Below are positions 33,720 through 44,800 of a DNA stretch of 64,000 nucleotides, piece by piece. Under the pieces are notes generated by a model. That model did not search any database. It was given only the letters and a program-made list of their open reading frames with translations, and was not told the DNA's origin. Both the position numbers and the translations under genes were made by a program. The DNA comes from Andrena cerasifolii (Eukaryota > Arthropoda > Insecta > Hymenoptera > Andrenidae), in contig NC_135132.1 of NCBI RefSeq assembly GCF_050908995.1, positions 5,513,001 to 5,577,000 on the forward strand, given 5' to 3'. How positions within the stretch are numbered: the stretch's first letter is position 1; every line of letters begins with the position of its first letter.

Positions 33720-36548
33720 TAATTCAAAGTTCTATGGTTTCCTACACCACGACGGTAAAGAATTTTCGACCAAAAGGGTGGTGGGGATACATTTTGAAAT
33801 ACTTAATTTTCACTATTACTCAACGTTACACTAATCCTGATAAATCCTAAATAAATCTAATAAATTCTTACCATCCCGGCTCACTAATAGTAACCCATCA
33901 CTAAAACAAAAACACCACCGATACACAAACTACCGATTCGATAATCGTCCCACCCCCAAGCAACAATGTACCACACACAATGCCCAATACCAGAACAACT
34001 TGCAATTCGAAACATTCTCGCGCCACGTTCTCGCGAGGCAGCGGTGGAAAAAGGGCAAGAGGGCGGGGGGGGGGGGGGGACGTGGCTGAAGGAGTGGCAG
34101 GTCCTCAATGAGAGGGCGCGTGCTAGCACGCACCGTGCACGGGAAAAACTTGAACGGTGCCTCTTGTTATCATGGTCGTTACCGCGATAATATCGCTGTT
34201 GTACGTATAGTTACACAGCGCGACGATATTTGCCAAGTAAGCTGCATGCAACATAGCTGCCGGTTACGTGGTTACACAATGGCGACCTGGCTCTGAACCC
34301 ACTAACGAGACCGTGCCCCGACACCTGGCTGAAGTTTACTTTGCCCGTTTCGCCCTTGGACCGTGTAAGCGCGGAATAATGAAGGATAACTGTTATTTGA
34401 TTCAGTTACGCGGCTTGGCTCGCGGAAAACACGGCGCCCGCGGATTCCGTGGCCGGGAAATTTTGTTGCGAATTTCGGGCGCAATGAAACGGGGGAATGC
34501 CAGAATCGCGGGCCTGGATTGGCTTTGAGCAACGATTTCGAGGATTGTTTCCCCGCGTGCTTGTCCTTTTTTGCGTCTGGCTGCTCGAGTTTCCTGGCGC
34601 TCGTTCACCTAGCTGGCTAGTTTGGCGAGAGCTGCCTCAGCGGGGTGAAAACTGGCTGCAACTGAAGATGTAACAATGTGGCAGTCTTGTGGCGGGGGAC
34701 ATGCCAGAGTAGCAGGGTTAGGCTGGTACTTTCCACTTCTCCAGTGAAGTGAGGATAAACGTAGCTTTCTGCGACCAGTTTCTGACATAACCTATGTCTC
34801 CACCTCGTGGAGTAATGTGACGGGTTCCTTGAAGCCTTACTTCTCAGGAGCCGCTGCTCTCTGAAGTCTCTGTAATGGCTAATCATACTTATGGGTGAAT
34901 GATTCAAGCCCCCAGCATCTCTGTACCACATAAATCCCTATATATCTATTAAGCCCTGATGTCAGAAATGCCTTAAACTATCAGCAACAGACCCACCACA
35001 GCAAAGTTTCTATTTTCTTTCTGTCTCCTGTCGCGGATAGTACATATTCCCCAACACGCCTGCTGGGGAATGATAATTACGAATTAAGTTTTAATGGTTT
35101 AATGCGCGATCCAGGCTTGATGGCGGGGCCGGGGATGCATGGGGTTGATAGGGATCGGGTGTTAATCTGAGAACTCTGCGGTTGGTCACACTTTCCCATA
35201 ACGTAAACAGAAGCAGAATTTCAGTTTGCGGCTTACCATGGCCTCCGCCGTGGCGGGATAAATACAAACAACTTGTAATAATATCGTGTTTGCGCGAAGG
35301 GTATGACGATTTCGCCCATGGTGTTAAGCTTGGAGCTGAGGCGAGGAAGAATCTGATTAGCTGGTGCGTGATCCTAATTTAAATTCGAGCTAATCACACC
35401 TGCCGGGTTATTAAATCGTTACTACAGGCGACTAGTTTCAATCTGCGGAAGGCCAATCTCAGAGCCAATGCTCTACTTCACTAAGGAATCCAAGCTGTTT
35501 ATCCTAGTGGTGCCATACTGCAAGTCCTCAAAGTGCTCTAGGTCTAAACAAAATGAGTTTAGTGGATTGTAGGTCTTTATATAAAGTGGTTAGACTATTG
35601 GTCCAGTGTCTGGACTTCTCAGTTCTGGTGAGACTGTTGTAGTGAAAGGCTAAGAGTTGCCACAGCTAGTTCCAACTAGTGTCCACAAATTCTAAGTCAG
35701 CTAAGCCAACACCAGTAACCCCTTACCTCGTTGGTTTTGGTATAAATTGCGTTTTAAAGCGGTATTCGAAAGTAAATAGACGTTTGCAAGGTAGAAGAAG
35801 CTGACTGTGTATGAGGATGTGCTGTCTTGCAAAGTTGATTGGTGTAGTTATATTTCTTAATTGAAACCTGATGCCTCCGAATCTCTTCCGATCAGTTCTT
35901 GATCGAACACTTGTTGTATGGCGAATGACTAGCATCCAAGGTCCTCCGTAGGTTTCCCGATATCTTGGTTCAACACGTGGGAGTGGCTGCGGGCAGTCTT
36001 ATTGATCTCTGGCCCTAATAAGTTGTAAAAACTGGAAGCCTGGAACTATGCTCGGCAAACGTACCGTAAAGGGATCACGTTCAATCAATATCCATGACGT
36101 TGTGTGCTCAGAACGTTTGTATTTACTGAAGATGGATGACGTGGACGCCAGGAGGGAATCCCAAAGGATCCACCAGTTGAGTAGAAATACAATAGTACTC
36201 GGGTGATCGTTTTCTGCGCGGGTTGTCATGATGAAGAAGTGCTTACTAGACTACATCACGTGTACACATACACCCTTTATAGCTGCTACTTTCCTGTGAA
36301 TTGAACTGCTGAATTACACACGTGCTCTACTGGATACTTGGATGACTATTCTACTCCAAGTATATATCAGTAACCATTTTCTTCCATCAGTTTCCCATTC
36401 GAGACTATCAGTGGTACATGTGTAATCCTCTTTTGCAGTTAAAATGGTATTAATTCTGTACAATCTTAAACTTCCTCGTAAATGGAGTTACAGATACTAA
36501 ATAAAATGGTGGATTAATTGTTGGTCTCCAGTATCGTACTTAAAAAAC
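33720..36548. other. Non-coding stretch, no gene recognised
   Basis: A run of 15 G lies at 34,065-34,079. CpG-rich DNA at 34,000-34,620 gives frames on both strands. From 35,400 to 36,500 the sequence is of mixed composition with many CTAG and ACTGG words but no clear period. No domain-bearing frame found. Confidence 0.45.
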
Positions 36549-36556
36549 ATAAGATT

Positions 36557-37055
36557 TAGGGCTTATACAAAACCCGACTTTTGAAAAAAACCGGTTTTCG
36601 AATTCCACTATTCCCCCAAAACCGGTTACACCGGTTTTCGAATTCTGCTATTCCCCCAAAATCGGTTACACCGGTTTTCGAATTCCACTATTCCCCCAAA
36701 ACCGGTTACACCGGTTTTCGAGTTCCACTATTCCCCCAAAACCGGTTACACCGGTTTTCGAGTTCTCACAAAAAATGTAATTAAAATAAAAAATAAATAT
36801 ATATACATATTTTAAAATTTTGCAGTTTTTTTCATATTTATAGAAGTACAAAGATATAACAAAATAAAATATACTCTATCTATACAAAACCAAATAAAAG
36901 AAAAAAAATAATTAAATACTTAATTCATTTTTACATAATAATTCTAGTATATAAAACCAGTTTTTTTTAAATTTAAAAACCGGTTTTCGAATTTTACAAA
37001 TTTATAAAAAAAAAAACGGTTTTTAAACCCAGCTTTTAAAACCCGACAAACTCTA
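36557..37055. mobile_element. hAT-like element of 499 bp carrying a 40-bp minisatellite
   Basis: The left end is TAGGGCTTATACAAAACCCG and the right end, minus strand, is TAGAGTTTGTCGGGTTTT. Flanks ATAAGATT (36,549-36,556) and ATAAGTTT (37,056-37,063) form an 8-bp duplication with one difference. Nine ACCGGTT words are present, eight in the left part and one near 36,980. TTCGAATTC-type palindromes accompany them. The middle is very AT-rich. It has no transposase. Repeated short motifs inside the ends are typical of hAT transposase binding regions. Confidence 0.78.
36591..36765 (+). repeat. 40-bp minisatellite, 4.4 copies
   Basis: Units start at 36,591, 36,631, 36,671 and 36,711, with a partial unit from 36,751. 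Each unit holds CCGGTTTTCG, AATTCCACTATTCCCCCAAA and ACCGGTTACA. Copies differ at only a few bases, so the array expanded recently relative to its host element. The small open frame across it (repeating FPQNRLHR-like words) exists only because 40 is not a multiple of three and the frames rotate; it is not a protein. Confidence 0.95.
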
Positions 37056-37063
37056 ATAAGTTT

Positions 37064-40000
37064 TCATTGAGGAGTTGTTCTAGTGAATTTATAAATCAAG
37101 TAACTAAGAGTAAAATAACTGTCGTGTTAATAATATTTGTCAAAAAAGTGTGAAAATTGAGAAACTCAGTAAGGTTGAGTGCACTGTGCAACTGTGAAGG
37201 AATTTAGGTAGAACTAGGATCTAAAGTATACGACAAAAGAGGACGAGAAATTAGGGTCAAAGAATTTTAGCCAATCCCATTATTCGTTCATCCCCTCCTC
37301 TCGGATTATACCGGAGGGCTCTCCCCGTGCAACAACTGACAGCGCGAACCGGCTACGTTTTCGCGCCAAGATAGAATGTTCTGGAAGCGTGGCTGGTCCG
37401 GACGCTCAAAGCTGCAAGCTCCACGAGACCGCTCGCGCACGTAGCTTCTATACGAATTGCACAAGGTATAGTCACATCAGTTAGTGTAGTTAGATATAAA
37501 TTAAAATAAATACTAGTGTTAGGCTAATGTCTTTGTGTGTGAATCCTCATACTCTTCCTAACCTCTAAAACACTGTAATATAGCACTTAATAGCTTAGCT
37601 TCATTAATAGCTAATTTAGCTGTGACAATGAAGCCAATCAAATCAATTGTAACAAGTCTGTTGCTCTCAGATTCAGTACCTTTATTTTCCACCACCCCTC
37701 AAAAAAAAAATCTTAAAAAGGACGAACCTCGCTATCTCTGTGTATTTAACGTCTGATGAACCCATGAATGTTACCCCGCCATTATCTCCAATTAGCCACG
37801 AAGGATCAACGAGCACAGCTACCTGATTATAGACTTCCCCCGCCCCCAATATTTCCTTTCGAGCCCCCGACGCGTGACAAACAGGGGCTATTGAAAGAAA
37901 AAAAAGACGGAAGAGACGCGTGGAATTCGCAATGGGTCAGCGAAAACATCACGCGGCGAGATAAACCGTTGCGAGCCGCATTCACGCCACATTTTGAGGG
38001 TTGCCCTGCACAATTGCGGTTAATTACTAGCATATTCATGCACAGGATACACGCTCCTTAGTGGAGGGAACGGCGTGGCGCGGCGTGCCTACTAATCCGA
38101 CACGCAGATGCGACCGTAATTCGTTAGTTGCTCGGGACACGTCCATTGAATTAGCGCCTGGGCTTAATTAAATCGTCTAGATAAACAACTTCCCTTCGCG
38201 GTGGCCACGTACGCCACCTGTCTTTATCTCCTCGTCACAGCGACGGAACGTCGACTTTTTCTGGCAGCCCGGGCTTTCCAGCGTTTGCTGTGACAAAGGT
38301 GGAGAATGAAGGTCTAGAGCTGTCGCCATCGTGGTACAGTGCGAATTCAACGCGGCTCGTGTATCTTGGTTACGTGGTATAGCTGATTCGATTTGGTATG
38401 TTTAGCTTGGGCGGAATGGACACAGTGATGGCAGGATTGAAGGTTTCACTGATGACGTGAACTTGTTAGCAGGGACTTCATTAATAGTAGACATTCGTGT
38501 GGCAAAGTTGGGGACAGTGATGCATTGCTGCTGGGATTTTCAGCTGGTGTTGAGATCTTTCTGCGAGGATCTCTATCCTTTTCTTCTTGATGATGCCCAG
38601 AGATGCAAATGTTGGGATTCACTCTTTCCAAGATGTTCTTGGTGTTTTAAGAATGGACACTTTTGGGCCCTACGTTTTTAATAAAGCTTGTAATTAGGAG
38701 AGGGGTAAATGACAAGTTGCGGTGGACACCGGACGTCAATTAGCAACTTGGGTTCATATGTCACAGGTTAGACTTCAACTGACTTTTGTTTGGAAGAGGC
38801 AGAACTCATGTTCCTACTTTCAGGGATATGAATCTTGTTCTGCAAGGTTCTAGTGAAGGGCAACACAGAGCATAGTAATATATACTGTATAGTAGAGCTA
38901 AACATTCTTTAGATTTTTTATTGTTGGAAGGTCTCGGCACCTACCTATCCTCTAGCATGTTACTGAAACTTATTAGCGGATAAATCACTGAGCACTTAGA
39001 AAAACAGCACAGGACTCATCCCAATTCAGTAGACCCAACCCCCAAAAGTCTCCTCTTTGGCATACACATCCAACTCATCAATTATTCTCCGACGGTGTGA
39101 CAGTACAGAAGGCACGGGAGCTCAAAAGAATAACCCATATGCTTCTAACACGAAGTTGCACGTCACAGAATCCTTTTTCAAAGAGAAACAAAAGAAGCTG
39201 GGACCATTGTACAATACAAAACCATTATCCCCCTGGCGTTATATGATCAGAGGGGCGGGGTCCAGCGCTCTTTCTCCGCCCAGCGAAATGTTATGACTGA
39301 CTGGCAGTCGATACATCCGGGTCCCTCGAGCAGCGGAAACAGTAATGACGTTTGACCATGAAATATAACACCCATACAGAGCAGACGCTGCGACGGCTCC
39401 CTTTCAGCGGCCATAAATCCCGATCCGCCGTGCTGATGCGGCCACGAGTGCCCTCCAAGTGAATCCTCCTCGTAGTAAAAGCATCATCTTCAGCGGGTGT
39501 AACTCGATACACAGCGGCGGTAGGTTCGACGAGGGCCATAATCGTAAAGAACAATGCCTGGTGTCAATTAATGGCCGCGATGTAATCAGACACTCCTGTT
39601 CGTGGCGCGTTCGATAAGTCTCCAGGTTCTCGTAGCATTGCCCGATGCTCCATGATGAAGTGGTCCGCTGGAATGCTGACCCGTTTTCGCTCCGGGAAAC
39701 GTACTCGTGTGTCGGTTAACGGGTTTGCGGGCTCTGATACCCTGGGCGAGCGCTAGGGAATTAGTTGCTGGCTGGGTGGCAACTCGTGGCGTCCCTGCTG
39801 ATGACAGGGACTAGTGAACAGTGATTCCTGCAACAGTGGTTCTTGGTTTACAAAAGATGGGGGATGTTGATGTATCACTGTCACTTTCATGACCTACCGT
39901 TAGGGTCTTCGTTTCTTTAGCGGTTACTATACCGTCTCTTGCTAGTCTTGTCTTGCGAAGCACAGGTTGAGACCCATTCCAACACCTTTCCTCTATAAGG

Positions 40001-41465
40001 GAACTCGTTTCTTAGCGATGTTTGTGGGTTTGGATAGTTGAAAGGATACTTTGCAAGGAGAAGCCATTATAGACTGATACAAGATTACTATTTCTAGCGT
40101 TACAAGGAAAATATTCCTTAGCGATCTTGAATCTGGGGGTCTACTGCCCATTGCTTCCTAAACATTTGAGCAGCCTAAGCATTTGAACAGCACTCGTTTT
40201 ACTGTTTCTTTTTATACATGATGCCAATTTTAAAGGAGACACTTAGTAGTCACCACGCACACTATATCAATATAAAATATTTAAAATAATATCAAGCAGC
40301 AGCTTCGAATGACCTCCAGGTCTGGGAATTGCAGATAACCTTTAATCAGTACTGTTTTTCTGCATCTGTAGATTGTAACAAAAGAGAAACCTGAAAATAA
40401 AAAGAAGAAACATCAGTTTCTTTGGCCGTTTCTACCCCCTTCCCCCCCCCCCCCCCCCCACCCCACCCACACACACACAACGTAAAAAACTGATTCCTGG
40501 CTGAGATAAAAACCGATGGTCGTGAAAAATATTTGCCAGTCTATCGGTTTGATCGTTCCCATATCGGTGCCGCGGATATTCTTTTTTTTTTATATGCAAA
40601 ATAACGCGTGCATCGTTCATCCCGTGCGGGGGAACATTTCGGGCCGGCATGCAGGTTGCATGCCTGCGTCTGTTCAATTGGCCCTACTCGTGTTGCGAGC
40701 TCTAAAAAACGATCGACGTTTCACCGACACCTGTCAGACAGAAAATAACTCTCGTCATCGCGGCGATCGACAGGGACCCGCGAGGTTCCACTGCGAAATT
40801 GTTGCGTTGCACGCGGACGACTTCAAAGCCGTGACCCCGTAATTATTTCGGCGACAATCGCACGATGAATATATCCCTTTGATCGCGGCCTGGGGAATTG
40901 AAATTGCAGATCTCTTCTTTCGAGAGCAACACCGGACACTTTTTTCCATCCTATTGCCCATTCTGCCGTGCAATCTGCGTTCTTCAGTGGAGAGCGGGCA
41001 ATTTCGAATTACTTTATTGCGTATATTTGGAAGAGACGTTATCTAGAATATTTTCTGAGGGCATTAATTATTTTAGGTAATTAGTAAATGATTATCCACT
41101 CCTGCAGTAAAAGATTGGTTGGAGATCTGTAAAGCTTCTGGAAAAGAGGTCGAATTCTTGTAGAGGTATTGAAGTTTGAAGAAAATGAAGTTGTTAAGGT
41201 CAGAAGTTTTGCTAGGCTAAAAGGAATAAGGATCCGAAATTAGATTTTTTAAATTCTGTGTATATTCCAGACCAATATTGAATTTCTTAGGCGTGCATAA
41301 CTGCAGGCATCCACGAAAGTATTCAAAACTCCCGCCACTGGGACCAATGCCCATCAACTGTACGCTGCGAAATACCCCGAAACGTGTAAATCGGCGACTA
41401 AACGCGGTCTCGCAGAAACGTTGCATCTGTCCTTTATTCAATTATCTGTTCTCCCTTTTAGACAC
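37064..41465. other. Non-coding stretch, no gene recognised
   Basis: A CpG-rich island with TTAATTAA and CATATTCATGCA words lies at 37,760-38,260 and could be regulatory. A run of 18 C at 40,442-40,459 passes into (CA)n. At 40,646-40,664 GGCATGCA and TGCATGCC form a dyad. The 87-codon minus-strand frame at 39,291-39,554 is not recognisable. No paired transposon ends found. Confidence 0.45.
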
Positions 41466-41693
41466 CTACGCGTCGACTCGTTCGCAGCTTAACGGCTCAC
41501 GATACTGATTCCGTCCCCTTTTCCCCCGTTGCTTGCTCATCGTCGGAGGCGGAACCGTAAAACCGGTCATATCGGGGGTCGTAAAAGCCGTGGCCAGCAT
41601 CGAGCTTTGGGTGTGAAAGAGGGCAATTACGACCACCACGAAAATGAAGGTGAAGAAGAAGATGAAAGAATAAAATGGCAAAATTTGCTTCAT
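41466..41693 (-). CDS. Candidate small secreted or membrane peptide, 75 residues, unproven
   Basis: A minus-strand ATG at 41,693 opens a 75-residue frame. Residues about 4-24 are strongly hydrophobic (PFYSFIFFFTFIFVVVVIAL), like a signal peptide or membrane anchor. The rest is polar, with a basic KQRGKRGR stretch near residues 53-60 that could suit proprotein cleavage. The base three before the ATG is A, a favourable context, and AATAAA follows the stop by roughly 30 nt on the same strand. I recognise no family. Two other frames are open over the same DNA, including one ending in an acidic, Tyr/Asp-rich tail, so the choice of frame is not secure. It could easily be fortuitous. Confidence 0.2.
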   Translation of the reverse strand: MKQILPFYSFIFFFTFIFVVVVIALFHTQSSMLATAFTTPDMTGFTVPPPTMSKQRGKRGRNQYREPLSCERVDA

Positions 41694-41829
41694 TTTCTGG
41701 TGCCCCTGGACATCTTCCTAAAGTTTTTAGACTTCGTGTGTTACTTCCTGCGTAATTTCGTAACACAAAAACGAGAGAATGAGGTGAAAGAATTAGGTGG
41801 CTGTTACATATGACAGAATAACGAAACAC

Positions 41830-44800
41830 TGAACCCTTCGTGCCTCAAAAAAACTTGAATATGGGTGGTATAATAGAATAGTCCTCCATATAGGGAGATG
41901 TCTGCTAGTGGGGGTGCACAATCTCTTGCAAGCACAATAATCCAAATCACGCCACGATCACTTCATGGTGAACAAGTCTAGCTTACAAATCATCGTAACC
42001 TATCATCCCCTAGCCTGATCGCGGAAAATCACTGTCCCCTTGGTCTCGATTGAAGCACCCCTCGACAACCATAAAAATACATTCCGAAAAGAGAAGAGGG
42101 GTCCGCTCTTGTTCCTAAAAATTCATCCGACATGCATTCCCCATCGAGGGGTCGATCCTACGGTGCTTGTACACAGGCGTATGTCAGAAAATCGCGATAT
42201 AAGCGCAACAGAAGGCTCGATTTATTCCATTCAGAGGGATGAGCAGGAGCTGGACACCCCTCGTCTGGCCCTTCGACTGGCATTTGTGTGGCTGTGTCAG
42301 AGAGTTTACTGTCTGTGTGAAAATCTATATATAGGGGGCATGAGCTCAGTGTCGGATTTGAGGAATTGCTGCCTGTTTTACGGGAAAGTGCTACTATGTC
42401 TGAAGACCAGCCTCCCTGATACTTATGATAAACGTAATCTTATTAAATGTTATAGCCGAATTATAGCCGAATGATAGTAAATACTACAAGGTACACTAGA
42501 GTACAGCATACCAACCAACGCAGTAGCTATAATAACAAAGCCCACAGCCACAGGAAGCAATTGTATAAACAGAACTTGAGCTAGAATCTCGTACTTTTGC
42601 TTCGCCTTGAAAGAGCAGTCAAACGGACCCTTTCCTAGCAGTTCTCAATGCAAAATCTGTGCATGACGAGCTAGTTAACCAGCTTATCACCCAGCAATCA
42701 CAAACAAATCCCACCTAACCCACTGGTCACCACATGAGAGTCCCAGTCGCTGGCCCCCTAGTGCCATGTCTGCCTAAGTACTCGTGCAGCGGTCCCCGCG
42801 TAAGCGAAAAAAGTCAATCTTCCGATCACCAGGTGACTTCTAACCAATCGAACTGTCTAGATCATCAGCGACCAGCCTCTGGGGTCTAACGCAACCGCCA
42901 CTCCCACACTCGTAATCCAGATTTTTTCACAGCGCGGGGCGTACTCAAACGTGATCGGTGCTGGCGATGACAGCGATTACACGCGGAATAACAATGCTCG
43001 TGGAGAGAGATCCGGCTCGGCTCGACGTAATGTAATCAGCAAAGCATACCGAGGAGCCCGGGGTTTATACGATATAATACGATCGATCATAGGCGGGGAC
43101 GGTGGCGTTCGGCCGCGGACGCGCAAATCCGCGTGGCCAGATTACCGGGCGCTGGCGTTACGACATATGTACGCGTGCAATATTTAAGCCTCGTTAAACG
43201 CGTAATTTCAAATCGGCCGTGGGGTCCGCGTCATATGTTATTGATAACCGCGCCGGCGCTCTACGCCGCTTGTTGAATAATGCGCGGATTACACGGTCTA
43301 AACTAAAGCAAACGTCGAATAATTAACAAGACGTCGCTTTGAAAGGCCGCCGCGCGAGCGCTCCACGGCGGGCCCGCGAGCGTTACGCTTCGGCCTCATT
43401 AACTATACAACTTCCAGTCTCTTTGACGCGGCGCGAAGAGATTGATGAAGCGAGCTCCGACCGATTAGAGGCGGTGATTAAGAAACCTGGACGTACGGAT
43501 GGGCTTGTGGGTGTATGTGGATGGGTCCTTGCATCCTTTTCTCCCTGGCGCTGATATTTCCGGGGATTGGGGTGGAAGTTTCAATTTTCGGATTAGCGAC
43601 AGTGAGTGGGGTGTGTTCTGGCGTCGAAATTGTGGTAGGCTCGAGATGGGGTCTCCAATTTTTTAATTACCCATATAGTGACAGTGACGATATCGCTGTT
43701 TTTATTCCCTTGAAATAAAGTTTGGTGACACTGAGAAGGGAGGTTTAATTTACGCTTAAGTAATTATTATTTTTATTTCATTTTCTTGTACAGTGTTTCT
43801 AATCATTGGAGTACACGCGGTACAAGATCAAATGGCGACTGGAGCGCTTTCCCCTCATCCGTACAATGTTGCTACTTTACCCTATCTCTTCTAAATCTTC
43901 TCTTAGTTAGATATGCTCATGGATTTTTAAATTTCAACGATACTTTTAGATTTCACATTGTCATATTTTTTAATTGAATTGAATTTCACATTTCATACAT
44001 TTCGCAGAAAGGGAAATTTACGTTGAAACTGCGAACTTGAGAACAGAAAAGCTTCAGAAACTCGTGTGTATGTACCGGCACAGTTAGCCGCATATTCAAG
44101 GCGTTAAACACCTCCCCGCAGTTCTCAGTTTTCTGCACTGTGTCACCCCGCCAATGCGATTCTTTCACGCTCGTTTGCTTCATTCTCGTCCCGGTTACAT
44201 TGTCGTATTCTCGCGCGAGCGAAATTTCCTCAGCTTGTTCGCGAATTCAATACGCCATTCACTTTGTGGATCGCTGAAGTTCAACAGCAGACGTCGACGT
44301 ATCAGGTAGTTTAACCAATTTTGGCCTCGAGGCGACGCCTTTGGCATTTAATTAACGAACCTTCATTGAACGTAAAGGTATTGATAATCAAAAGATCAAC
44401 TTCAGCCCTTTCACAGGCAAAGCTGCGCACTCGTGTGTTGTGATTACGACCATTGTGCTATACTGCTGTTCTGTATTAGGTATTAAGATTATTAAAGATT
44501 GTTTGACACACTACCTCGTAAAGTAGTTGCCGTGAAAATTGGAACGTTGACACAAGTCACTGTTGGACGCTATCCTAACCTGAAATCTGATAGCTGTAAG
44601 CTTCATTAATTAGGAAGACCCTGATCAACAATTTCTAGAGTTTTTCAAGATGAAGAACATTGGCTCAAAAGTCTTCCTATAGGTTTAATAACACATGGCG
44701 GTTGACAAATATTTTACAAACTACCCTCACTACTAGAATTACTAAATAGGTCCCACTTGCCTTATCATCCTATGTAAAGGTACCACAACGTACCACAATG

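Noticed and set aside
36581..36784. Frame with repeating FPQNRLHR words
   Set aside because: It is the rotating translation of a 40-bp minisatellite inside a transposon; the period is not a multiple of three.
42040..42474. 144-codon plus-strand frame
   Set aside because: Begins at TTG, not ATG, and resembles no known protein.
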